64,000 nucleotides of DNA from Clavelina lepadiformis (taxonomy: Eukaryota > Chordata > Ascidiacea > Aplousobranchia > Clavelinidae). The notes under the pieces are model-generated. The model saw only the letters and a program-made list of their open reading frames with translations, searched no databases and was not told the DNA's origin. The DNA lies in contig NC_135241.1 in the NCBI RefSeq assembly GCF_947623445.1, forward strand, positions 6,388,501-6,452,500, written 5' to 3'. Made by a program: the position numbers and the translations under genes. Shown here in pieces: positions 44,595-55,866 of this stretch (the first letter of the stretch is position 1; each line of letters starts with the position of its first letter).

Positions 44595-47500
44595 ATGGAT
44601 GAAGAACCTTCACTGGTTTGGGGACAATCTTCTCAGCCCCCTCCCATGCCAAGAGCAGTTGAACATGAGGAAGGTGACTCCATCCCAGGAGATGCAGAAG
44701 AATTCTTTAAAAGTATATTAACTATATATTATTTGTAATTTATACAGTTTTTATCTGTGATAATATGTTTACTATAATGTTGGGTATGGTAGCCGAGTGG
44801 TTAGAGCGCTGGGCTAACAATGATTAGACCCGTTTTCTGTGTTTGAAACCCAGTGGCGCTACCCTTGTAAGGCCTTTGGATAGGGTGTTAACAGTTTGCT
44901 TCTGTTCAGTGGACCTGGTAAACAGTTCTAAATTTGGGCAATTTGGTACAAAAAATTGTAAAATGTGTAACAATCAGAATTTTGAGTTGTACAAAGACTT
45001 TCCTCAGTTCAAGGACAAAGATGGCCATACCATATAGGTGTATAATTTAAAAATGGTCTGTAGCTCTGTTTTTTTAATAATTTTATGCAATACACAAGAT
45101 GTAACAAATTTTTTGCCATAAATTATATGTCATATATATATATATTCTATGTTCATACTGCAAATTTGCATATATCAATACTATGCCTTGAACTGTATGC
45201 AGCGCAAACAAGCTTAAATGCCTATTGATCCCATAAAACAACACATGGTAATGCAACTTCTTCCTGCTTCTGCATTTTACTTAATAAATTAGGCACATGC
45301 TGACTTCATCAACGGCACACATGCATCTACTTTGCTGCGGCTTAATGAGATACTTGCAGCTAGTAATAATAAAATCAAATATTTTGACCAATTACACTGT
45401 CAAGTAATATCAAGAAGAGGACAGATAGCAGCTGATGTTCGTAAATGGAACAGGTTCTAACAGACATTCCACTTTCTTAAATGGTGAAATCTCTGATTAT
45501 AGTTGTAGCAATTGTAGTACAAACATAACATTAAATTGAGCTAACAGAATAATATCAACAGCATAGTCTGTCATCCTGTGATATTTTTTGCAAGATTGAG
45601 TAGGTCATGTTGCATTGTTTAGGATGTTAGGGTATTGAAGCATACACGTTTTAGATGTGAAACTCACTTACAAGTTTCTTTTTTCTGATCACAAATTATA
45701 ATACAACAATAGAAGTGTTTAAATCAACCAATTAATCTCATTTACTTATAGATAGATTAATTTGTTAAATTTACATGTAATATGTATCAGAATGTTCCAG
45801 GTTATTTCAAAACGTTAAAACGTACCTTTTTAAATTGAAACAAGTGTCAGGTCTACAGTACTTGGTGTATTTACACCACATGTCTTCCTTACATATTTAC
45901 ACCACATGTCTGTTCAGTACATAACAAAAGTGAGGTTGCATTTAGAATTTTAATTTTCTAGCCCCATTTTAGGCAAGGAACAAATTGCTAGCTTACCTTA
46001 CCAGCTTAAAGAGAGGGCAAAGGATCTTTTTACAAGACCTTTGTTGTAAAAGTTGATCATGTTTTTATGTCTGGGTTTAACTTTATAATGATTAATCCTA
46101 CCAACTGATTTCTGCATTCTAAGATCAATGATTTAATTTTAGAAGCTCTATTGTAGCAGTTGTTCTTTGTTGTAATGACATTATTAGGATATTGGGTTTT
46201 GTCGCACCTTGGTAATACTTATAAATAAAAAACTAAATCTTTAATGATTTAAGATATACACGGCGTTTCTGTGGAAGAACTTGAAGTGGAATTAAGAAGG
46301 AAGGAAAAGGAGTTGTACTTGTGTTCCCGATTGGGATTATTTCTTGCTCAAGAAGTTGATGAACTTGTTTCTCAACGACGAGGAATGGTTTCTGATCACA
46401 CAAGAGTTCTTCTTGAACTACAGGTAATCACGAAATAAACTGTTAAAATTGGTTAGAGGTAAGTTCTCTTCAAGAAATATGCTTACAAACACATCAATCA
46501 TCATTATATATTTTCTACAATTGATGATACATAATTTTGATCCACTGTTTATCATAAGGAATACCGAGATTCTAGGAGAAGTTACCTTGATCTAAGTGAT
46601 GGAGCATCAGAGCATGTTAATTCTGCTGTCCCAAGCCGGAATCCCTCTTTTACGCTGAGTCCATCATCCGATATTCAACGTCAACATTCTGGAGAAAAAA
46701 GCACGGGTCATAGCAGGATGTCGTCATTGCATTCTCAGGTAGAGGTTTTAGTCATTTCATTACTGTGTTAAACATTTTAGAGTGTTCAGTTTGTACATCC
46801 TAAATTTTCTTTAGAGTGTGCAAGTAAGAATTTAACACTTGCAACATGTAATCAATTTAACACTGTATTTTTAGTATTCTTCATTTCACTTAAATGGGTT
46901 AGTTAATCAAAAGATGTCAGGGTTAAATAAACCCAATACAGATTAGCTTATATAGTGTATATATGAACATTTATTTGAAGTGCTGTATGATACATTGCAT
47001 ACTTTGGTTAATAGGTATATCTGTTATAACGGATGGCACTGTTTTTTAATTTAGTCATTAATTGGAAGTAAAATAACGCATACTAGAAAAAAAATAGCAT
47101 TTATTCGTAGGTCCAGAATGGATTACTCACCAGATTAATAGTGTAAAGAGTATAAAACAGTAACACAGTAAAGATATGGCATATTATGGTAATAGTGATG
47201 TATTTGCTATTTCAGTACTTTCTAATGAGATTATCTCAACATATACAACATATGCTTAGTGTAGAGTAGAAGGAATTGATTAATATCCACTAGCTTCAAT
47301 ACTTGTATAATTTCTTGTTTGCTTTGATGCAAAATTTGGTATGAAGGTTGGCTTAGAGCTGACTTTTGTGTTTGTGGATAAGAATCTTATCGATGAAGCA
47401 ACCCTTTTTCTTACAACACATACACAGGTTTTTAAATTCGATGAATCGATTGTTTCCTCCTCTTATTCCGCATATCAAAATCGAGTTGATCATAAAAGGT

Positions 47501-50500
47501 GGTTGTTTGCCAGTAAGAAACTGGCACATTTGAATCCATTTAGAAAAGCATTTTCCGAGTCAGATTATGACTTACATAAAAACACGGTGTGTATGCTTTG
47601 CCTGAATTCAATTTTGTAAATATGTGTTTGAAGCCTGTTGACTCTTTTCATTTCAACGTGCTCTGTGTACTGTATTGACAGCTTTATTGTGTCATTGATT
47701 ACATTTCAATCAATATAATAGATCAGTTGTACCGTATGCATAATGTGTTTTGAGTGTGCATGCCAATACAACAACTCTTGAGCTGTTAAACTAGTTAAGG
47801 TTGTTTGCACATTTATGTTACAATTACTATTTGTGTATATATCATACTGTACATGTGGCTTGCTTAAGTTGCAGCTAAACGGGTTTGTGCAAATAGCTGC
47901 TTAATGCCGCCAAATTTAACCTGTTGCCTTAGGCTACTATTATCTGATGCGTGCTCAACAAATGGCAACTGATTGGTTTTAACCACAACGACATTCACAA
48001 ACGCCAAGAATTTTTATTTTATTACTCAGTTATTTGAACTGATTTCCTTTTAAATCTTTACTATTGGCAATCTTTATTTAGAACTTCCAACAGCTTGTTA
48101 CTGCAATTGCATTTTTGTCTTATGTTTGTTTTGTGGTATGCAGTATAGCAAAAATGATATATATGATACTTCTGTTGCTTTGCTTAGATGCTTACCATGT
48201 TTAATGACTGTCATAATGTTAAGGCTGTTAAAGTAACGCCCATTTTTAATACATTTAATGTAATGATCCATCTGAACATTCACTTTGTTTTGTTAAATAT
48301 TAAAACTTATTCCACCGCTGGTTTGTTGTAGGTCAGTGATGTGGACCATCCTGTTCTTCATCGGACAGTATCAATTGAAAGCCTTGATTTAGTGAGTAAC
48401 GCAGAGTCCACCATTACAACCACGTCAACACGGGAACTGCATTGTGACCTTGACCTCGTTCAACGGTCACATGACAAAATTACAAAATTAGAAGTTCATC
48501 TTGATGTAAGAATTCTGTTGTTGTAAACTTTTTAATAAACTATAAGAATAGCTGAGTGTTTGTGCTTAGAAAATTTAATGATTTGGTGGTGGTGGTGAAC
48601 ATGATTTTAGATATCATTGTGTTTTTCAAGTCAACTTTGAATTGATTTCTCACCTTTAATCTTACTGTAGTACATATTACAACTTGCATATATATTTATT
48701 TTTTGCTTACATATATGCAAGTATATCCAAGCAACTTACATAAGTAATAACTTTATCTAATACAGAAAACACGCGCCAAGTACAGATCACTGATGACCCA
48801 TTACGCACACAAACTAAAGGAAATGTCAAGAGAGCTCGGCTCTTGTGTCAACAAAGCACGTCCTTACTTTGATGCTGTTAAGAAAGCAAAGAAAGTAAGT
48901 GTATAGTTAACAATTTTTTGAAGCATTAATGCCAATTCCAAAACTTTACTGATAAGTGTAAATGGAATCATTTATAAGATGATGTTATAAAATGTCCTTT
49001 ACAACAATTGAGCAAAATGTTTACCAGTTCATTACATAAGGCATTCAAATTCTTTTTAGTGTCAGCATGAAACACAGCAAGCAGCAATGGAGTACAAGAG
49101 AGCAGTAAATCTTCAGAAGGCGGCACGAGATATGGTAAAAGTTGCAGAAGATCGAGTTCTTGCTGCAGAAGATAAACTCGATCCAACATGGCAAGAAATG
49201 CTAAACCAGGCTAACATGAAGGTGGGCTGATTATAGTGGATAATGACCTTATGTAAAGGTGTGCCACAATCATTTAGCTATATGAAGCTACTTTTGTAAT
49301 AATTATCAAGTAGTTATACTGCATTCGTTTTCTAAATTTAAAAAAATAGTACACACCCATGACGTAAGGTAGTATTGTATATGTGCTGTGCAGTTGTGAA
49401 ACTGCTGTGTGATATTTATTAGTTCTATGTTTAATATAGAACTGGTCAACAGCTCCTTTGTGTTTGTACTGTATGGTGTTTAACTTCTTGCCAGTATAAG
49501 TTTTCATGTATCATGTAATATGTATGACGTTTAATGTATTTAACAGAACACTGTCTGAAAACATTTATGAGCAATAAAACTAACAACTTAAAATAGAGTG
49601 TCGTGGTATCATGGAATCTGCAAAATTCCACTTAACAACCGCATGAAAAAGCCTTATCAAGCTTTTGCTATATGTCTGCTTAATTGTTCTGATACTTACA
49701 TACTGTTATTTAAATGGTCAAGTTAGATGACCTTACATCAATGCTGTTATGCTAGATAGATTTATATGTTACAATGGCCTAAACGAGTAAACGTAATGTC
49801 ACATAATTAATTTCCTTTCCTGTTAAATGTTTGTTTTGTTTAACATACTGTATTACGTAGAGTGCGCATATCGTACGTGGTTTCATAACGTTATATGTTT
49901 GTGTGATTATGACAATGACAACCATGGATTAATATTATGTTTTTGAAATGAACGTATTTACTATTCAGTCTATCTTTATTCATGGCAAGACCAACTGACC
50001 ATAATTATCACATTGTGACTTAAACGCTATTCTTGGAAATTATGTCATGCTCTTACATTTGTACAGTTTGATTTATGTGGTAAAAACCAGTAATTACTGT
50101 TACCACATCTGATCATATTCAGGTAAATGAAGCCTCACAAGAGAAAAATCGAGTACACAGAGTACATCAAAAAGCAACAAAAAAGTTCCAGGTTGCTGAA
50201 GAGAAGAAGATTGACTTGCAAATGAAGTTGCAGCGGAATATCATCAAGTCGAAGCCCTATTTTGAGATTCAAAGAGAATTTCAAGATAAACTGGAGGTTA
50301 TTTCTGCAAAACATCTAACAAAGTGTATCATATATTTGTTTTAAACCACGTCATAGCTATAAATTATTGTTATTAATTTCATAGATTATTTGGGAACCAC
50401 TTATGGTGTTCAATAATTTGTTTTGTTTTGCAAAAATTTAGTCAACCACCAAAAAGCTGAATCTATTTGAGTTGAAGCTGATGGAAGCAAGACAGACATA

Positions 50501-50822
50501 CAGCTTAAACCTTGCTAAGTTACGAAGATCAGGCACTGATGATAAGACATCCAGTGCAATGAAGTCGCTCTCGGAACGTGGGTCTGGTGTGGGAGCAGAA
50601 AACCCACTTGGTCTACCCAAACCAGCTTTAGATTTCCTTGAGCGTGAAATAGCTGATTCACCCGATGGTGCTTCAAAAACTAACAGTGAAGACTTAATGG
50701 GTGATATTTTTGCAAGGACAAAGCTAGAATATAATCCATATGATCTGCTATACCTAACTGATTTAGGTTCTGATTCTGCAAGTAACTTCAGTGATGATGG
50801 GGATTACATCCAGGATTTTTAA
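44595..50822 (+). CDS. SH3BP5-like Rab11 GEF with long N-terminal extension
   Basis: Nine exons (44595-44712, 46254-46423, 46559-46738, 47428-47586, 48332-48505, 48766-48894, 49060-49221, 50123-50296, 50442-50822) join in frame to about 520 aa. The C-terminal half is the SH3BP5 coiled-coil fold: KARPYFDAVKKAKK, ARDMVKVAEDRVLAAEDKLD, PTWQEMLNQANMKVNEA, KSKPYFEIQREFQDKLE. This family exchanges nucleotide on Rab11. The N-terminal part is unusual: an acidic start (MDEEPSLVWGQSSQPP), then VELRRKEKELYLCSRLGLFL, which resembles the CC1 box of TRAK/HAP1/BICD-type dynein adaptors, then Ser-rich linkers. The SH3BP5 part has no start codon of its own in the 48332 exon, so it must be spliced to upstream coding sequence. 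The C-terminus is acidic (DDGDYIQDF). The SH3BP5 assignment is firm; the first three exons are probable. Confidence 0.78.
44782..44864 (+). repeat. tRNA-derived SINE head
   Basis: 83-nt tRNA-like sequence with an A-box-like part (gtagccgagtggttagagcg) and a B-box-like part (gtttgaaaccc), plus end pairing GGGTA/TACCC. The stems are imperfect and the sequence continues into unrelated AT-rich DNA, so it fits a SINE promoter better than a working tRNA. The D-arm resembles class II (Ser/Leu) tRNAs. Confidence 0.55.
45293..46049 (+). CDS. Unidentified two-exon coding fragment (small helical protein)
   Basis: Two putative exons (45293-45453 and 45962-46049) join in frame over GT-AG sites and end in TAA, giving ADFINGTHASTLLRLNEILA, then helical sequence with VISRRGQIAADVRKWN, and ending LKERAKDLFTRPLL. 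It has no start codon of its own: an in-frame TAG lies directly before the first acceptor, so an upstream exon is needed. The nearby ATG exon (44595-44712) is in the wrong phase to reach it by the splice sites I can see. It lies inside the first intron of the SH3BP5-like gene on the same strand. I do not recognise the family; there is only weak resemblance to small coiled-coil proteins such as BRK1. It may be the 3' end of a separate gene or alternative exons. Confidence 0.45.
45886..45923. repeat. Short direct repeat
   Basis: The string atttacaccacatgtct occurs at about 45870-45886 and 45895-45911 in the intron before the last exon of the unidentified fragment. Simple local duplication; the given coordinates are approximate. 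Confidence 0.4.
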
Positions 50823-50843
50823 CATTTGGTTGCAATGGAACTA

Positions 50844-51307
50844 CAGTAGTCGCCATTTATCAGGTCCATCTCTGTTCCAGGAGAAATAGATCCTATAAGC
50901 GGCGGATCCAGTAAACAGCGGATGTACTTTATGTCTCCATATGACTCAAACAAGCTCAGTCTGAACGTCGAAATAAGAAAGAACACAAAAATAACACATA
51001 TATCACTCAAAATAATCTTTTACGGTTCTTCAAGTCTCACTGGATATTCAACGCATGTTTTCAAAGCATAGTCACGAAAACTACAGTGTCTATTACATCG
51101 CAAGGCTCACTTCTCAGAGCCGACAAGGTGAAAAGCGATGTTACAACAGCTGGGGGAAAGCATTCTACTAGATTTTTTACTACATTTTAGCATTTTGCTA
51201 CATGACCAGACGTTAGGAGTGGATCCACTTAGCGAAGTATTTTGCACTATGTTAGCATGTAGAAATTCCGTTCAACAAGATTTGGCTCCAATAAGCGGCG
51301 ACTATTG
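50844..51307. mobile_element. Tc1/mariner-like MITE at the 3' end of the SH3BP5-like gene
   Basis: 464-bp element beginning CAGTAGTCGCCATTTATCAG and ending with the inverted counterpart AATAAGCGGCGACTATTG, flanked by TA (50842-50843 and 51308-51309). It has no coding capacity. It starts 22 bp after the stop codon, so the 3' UTR must run into or through it. Confidence 0.7.
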
Positions 51308-51701
51308 TATCACAGTAAAGTCATTGTGGAATATGAGGTGCTTTTGCATTGTTACCATTCCGCTTTGCCTGAGATAACTTGTGTTGAAGGTGTTAATAGT
51401 TATAGCACTTAAAAGAAAAGTGTAGCAGCAGTTAAGTTTTATGATATGCCAGACTGTTGAGGCCTGTAGTTGCCACTGTATTTTTATTATAGTGAAAATA
51501 GATTGCATGTTATTATTATTCAACCTGAAATGAATACATTTATTGCAGCGTTTTTTCATAGTGACTTATTAATGCATACAAGTATTACAGCATTTAAACT
51601 TTTTGCCTAATGTAAAATATTTTTTTAAAATTTTTGTGTTTTAACAAACTAGTTAGTGCAAACTGAAAATGTGAATCTTGGATTGGTTTCACACCTAGTA
51701 C

Positions 51702-52189
51702 TACTAGATCAGTGGTTCTCAACCTTCTGATCTTGGCGGACCCCTTTTGCTGCTGTCAAAGCAGTGGCGGACCCCTGAAGTTTAAGCAAACTAAGGGTTC
51801 TGAGACTGCACTTAAATGTTTCTTTGCTTAGTTTTACTTAAAAGTCTTGGTGCACAACTGCGCTATTCATTCAAAATAACATCAAACTATGCGGATATTT
51901 TTACTTGAAATCACTATCCAGCTGTCTTCTCGTATAATCCGCAATCTAGTGCATCACAATAGGCCTTCCCTGCGGGTGATAAATCTCAATAAGCTTTTGT
52001 ATTGTCCCATCACAATAGGCAATTAAGCAAATGTTCAAACCTATTTCAAAAAGCAATGATAAACAGCAAAAAATTTTTAAAAACTCGTACTTTATGTTGC
52101 AAATTTCGAAGTTCTCACGGACCAACTGAAAACGTTTCGCGGACCCCCAGGGGTCCGCGGACCACCGGTTGAGAACCACTGTACTAGAT
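51702..52189. mobile_element. hAT-like MITE with 8-bp duplication
   Basis: 472-bp element (51710-52181) with ends CAGTGGTTCTCAACC and GGTTGAGAACCACTG, a perfect 15-bp inverted repeat. It is flanked by the 8-bp duplication TACTAGAT (51702-51709 and 52182-52189). Subterminal sequence is rich in gcggaccccc palindromes. These ends are typical of hAT/Charlie-type non-autonomous elements. No transposase is seen inside. Confidence 0.88.
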
Positions 52190-53334
52190 TGAATAAACTA
52201 TAATGTAGTTGTGTATGTTATAATTATGACGCTTACTGGCAGCTCCAATCTCATTTTTGCCACTTTTTCCAGTATTAATCTCCATTTCTTCCACATCTTT
52301 TCATTTTGTGTTTTATGTTTATTCAATTCATCATATCTGCTTAATCGTTCAACTTTTTCAATCAAGCTTTGTGAAGTCTTTTTGCCACCTCTTGCTTTAA
52401 TTTAATGTCTTCCTGTGAAACAAGGTTGGTGGCTTCACAACCATGTTTTCTACAGAGTGTGAAAAAATTACAGTTAACACTTTCTTTAATACCAGTTAGC
52501 ACAACTAGGTGGTGAAATAGTAAACTCAAATAGTGGTAAAATATAAACCAAAACAAGTGAAATATTCATGCATAAGTAATACACTTAGTTTAAGCCCCTG
52601 TATTTTACCTAATTCTATTTACATTGTTTTCAGTTTATTTATCTTCATCCTGCAAATCAACAATTAACGTTAATTTATTCATTGCATGGTGATCTTGTGC
52701 CTTCCAGTGCTTATCTTGCCAGAAAGTTTGCTTCACAAGCTTGAACGAAACAACTTAACCCAAACGAATAACACAGTGCATACATGCAGTCCTATTCTTT
52801 CTATCCTATCTTGCACACAGTGTGTTGTATTGTTCTTAATTGCTTTTATTGCAATGCAAGATTCACAGCTTTTATTCACTTGTTACATCATTTATTATGG
52901 GGTTTTAGTCTTGTTTCAAGCTTTTTGTTGCCTAATTTTGCACTTGCAGTTGGTGGGCAGTACTCCTTTCAACTCTTGATCTATCACATATATTACAACA
53001 TAGTACTGTATTGCAGTTTTACATAATATAACGTGTGATTATCTGAGTGCAATTGTGATTATTTTAGAGCAGTTGCAAGTTTTACATTTTAAGTGGTGTT
53101 AGAAATGAGTAGAAGACAAGTTAGAAACTTGTTTTTAAGGTGTTTTCAAATTAAAAATGTTTGCAAAGTTGTATGAGGTTCAGCAGTTACCTTTTACCTT
53201 GTAATTGATGCAAGTTTTAAAATGAAAACCATTTTTATTAGTGGTTTGAAACTTTATGTCTAAATCGCTTGGATGTTGAAGGTATAAGATTTTAGCATCA
53301 GTTTTTTACAGTTCTGGAACTTTATCCTCTAGAG
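52190..53334. other. Gene-poor region between MITEs
   Basis: 1.1 kb of AT-rich sequence. Open frames on both strands have no splice support or recognisable motif. I see no gene. Confidence 0.5.
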
Positions 53335-53543
53335 CAGGGGTTCCCAACTGGGGGTACGAAGATCCTTGGGTCACAAATTATGATTTTTGTATGAAATACC
53401 GGTTTAACGTTTAATTGAGCTATAAAAGCAACTTAATTTAGCAATATATATATGAAAAATTCCATCAGAATTTTTTTGGGGGTACGAAGAATGCTCTGAC
53501 CTGACAAAGGGGTACGAGCAGCAAAAAAGGTTGGGAACCCCTG
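53335..53543. mobile_element. Short hAT-like MITE
   Basis: 209-bp element with inverted ends CAGGGGTTCCCAAC and GTTGGGAACCCCTG and internal ggggtacgaag repeats near both ends. The flanks (ctctagag and ctgagtct) do not form a clean 8-bp duplication, so the target copy has decayed or the boundary is slightly off. Confidence 0.7.
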
Positions 53544-54289
53544 CTGAGTCTAGACTAAACTAAAGTCTTTCAAAAACATCTCTGTCATTTTCGGCTATTT
53601 AGAAACTTCAGGAAAGAAAATGAATGTACAATACCATGTTGTAAATAAAATTGTAAAGTTATAAATTTACGTTTTTTGCAAAGTTTACTGAATTTTGTGA
53701 TCAAAGTAGTGGCATTTAGTAGTAAACATTTGTATGTTTTATGCAGTGCTAGAAAGTTAGCCTAGCTTTAGTTGATGGCTAATTTTCATAATCATTTAAC
53801 TATCAAACCACACAGTCACTACACCTTAATTATTTTTATTAATCGTTGCCAACAAAGTATGTTATGCTAGACTTAGGTTTCTAGTGGAAATGTAACGATC
53901 AAGCATTGAACCGGTAATCAAAGCTGCGTGTTTCTGTGAATCCATTGATTCAAAAATTCTTTCCTACCTACAATTTTAGGGCAAACCTAAAACTTTTTTG
54001 TTATTGAGCACTTTAGGTACTAAGCAGATATTAGTCAAATAGATTTTTCCAGCCCCGGTTTTACACACAATTCTTGAAAGAAAGGTCATACATTTGTGGT
54101 AAATAGAACATGATACAAAGCAACTTTATTATGCATTTATATAGTAACATGTCTGTTCATATTTCAACAAACATGTTACTTAGACGCATAAATCCCAGTA
54201 CTATTCAAGATTACATTGTTCTTTGTAAAATGGAATGGATAACTGATGCTACGCCTCCAACATTTGCACAAAAATTAAAATAGGAAACA
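53544..54289. other. Intergenic region downstream of ZNHIT3
   Basis: No gene is seen. TTTATT at 54125-54130 is a candidate polyadenylation signal (AATAAA on the minus strand) for ZNHIT3, about 160 bp past its stop. Confidence 0.45.
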
Positions 54290-54697
54290 CTACGATGCAT
54301 TCTCAGCAATTGGCCGGACTATTCCCAAACAAGTATCAGCAAATTCAATGAAAATCGGCTCTTGCATGTACTTCTCCATCATAAGCTTCTTGTCTGTGGA
54401 ACTATCCACAGACTTTAACAATTGTTTTAAATGAGGATTTCTCAAAAGTTCTTGTAAATTATCTGATTCTGATAGAAGTTGCAGAGTTGCTCCATCAAGT
54501 CTTTCATAATCATCAATACCTTCTAATTTTTCTGGGGAAATTGGTGGTGATGTCTTTGGCAAAACTTGTTTAGGTTGACATTGATTAGATTTATGTTGCT
54601 TGTAGCAGTTCACTGAGCAATACAAAGTCCGACATGTAGGGCATTTGTACTTGTGTTGTGCTTCCTTGCACACTTCACATGTAATATCTGGTATCAT
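54290..54697 (-). CDS. ZNHIT3: Zinc finger HIT domain-containing protein 3
   Basis: 135-aa protein in one coding exon, starting MIPDITCEVCKEAQHKYKCP. The HIT zinc finger occupies residues 7-41 with the expected cysteine/histidine pattern (CEVC, CPTC, YCSVNCYKQH, C). The C-terminal part has the family's conserved LRNPHLKQLL and MQEPIFIEFADTCLGIV blocks. Human ZNHIT3 is 155 aa and acts with NUFIP1 in box C/D snoRNP assembly. An acceptor-like ttttgcag sits about 30 bp upstream of the ATG, so a 5' UTR intron is likely and the longer open frame past it was not used. It is head-to-head with MRPS17. Confidence 0.93.
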   Translation of the reverse strand: MIPDITCEVCKEAQHKYKCPTCRTLYCSVNCYKQHKSNQCQPKQVLPKTSPPISPEKLEGIDDYERLDGATLQLLSESDNLQELLRNPHLKQLLKSVDSSTDKKLMMEKYMQEPIFIEFADTCLGIVRPIAENAS

Positions 54698-54727
54698 GGT
54701 ATATGCGCAGAAGTAAAATTCCTGCAA

Positions 54728-55866
54728 AAGGTCACAGGTTTATAAAATTAACCTCTGATACCTACAAAAACGTTTCATAATAAATAGTACGTACTTTTAG
54801 AAAATACATATGTCCTCTACATTAAAAAGTCCACAAAACCTACCAACCTAACTAGACCAGAATAAATTTGAATTTATAGTACTGAATTACAATAATTAAC
54901 ATTTGTATTATGACACTTTTTTGAAAAAATATATTAATCGGTTCTTCAAAATTCCAAGAATATGACTAATCAAAATGTGAGCTACGGTAACTAAGAAAAC
55001 AAGAAATATAAGCTAGGCTGCAAAACTTGTTCACTCGTCTAGTCTTCCAATATATGTTAAATTAAATCCACCATAGCTCAATGGCAACAAAACGCGAAAA
55101 AAGTGACTGTTTCACCGTAGTTAGGTCATGCAACTTGCCTAACAACTTGTTAACGATATTCCGTTAGATTGGAAAAGAATGGGTATGAAAAAAGGTTGTT
55201 TTAGCTAAACTTAGTTTTGAATTAAAGTTAGATTTATATAGGCTAGATTGTATGGTAGGTTTAGCTTACTACGTTATAAGATTGAAGTTAGGCACACAAA
55301 AACCTGTAAAAAATAACTTCGAACGTACGTGAACGATTTTCGTAGGAAATCGTGATATGTGATACGATACGATACCTGCATAGAGCCATAGACTATTTTG
55401 GCTTAGCAAGCTGTAACAGCATTGCAACAATAATTATAATGATTACAGCAAAAGGAAAAAGATGGAAAGAATATGGCATGTTTGGGGGAATTACCGAGAT
55501 AGATCTTGGAAAACAATTTCCTAAAACTATAACGAACATGGCTTGTGCTGTACATATACAGCATAATTAACCGTGATAAGTAAAAGTTTATGTTACAAAT
55601 ACAAACTAAAATGAAATTTAAAACCTCACTTGCAATAATATTATAGCGGAAATTGGATTTATAAACTTTATTACGACATCTTTCCTGTGGTAAGGTTGTC
55701 AGGAGACACTTACAGCTTTATGAATTATCATCAGACGCAAACAAATTAGAGTAAAATAAGAGATTATACAACATGGCAATGCACCACAAAAGTCGATTTA
55801 TTCTATGTTTTCTTTAGAATATAAAGATATAATAAGGGAAAACGGTTTTATACTATTTTTGGCATA
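54728..55866. other. Divergent intergenic region between ZNHIT3 and MRPS17
   Basis: 1.1 kb shared upstream region of two divergent housekeeping-type genes; it probably holds 5' UTR exons and promoters for both. I see no coding exon; a 72-codon frame at 55352-55570 lacks support. Confidence 0.45.

Noticed and set aside
44782-44864. Functional tRNA gene
   Set aside because: Acceptor and arm pairing are imperfect and the B box deviates; better read as a SINE head.
52686-53026. Two overlapping hydrophobic open frames
   Set aside because: Low-complexity T-rich DNA generates Leu/Phe/Ile-rich frames; there are no splice signals or known domain.
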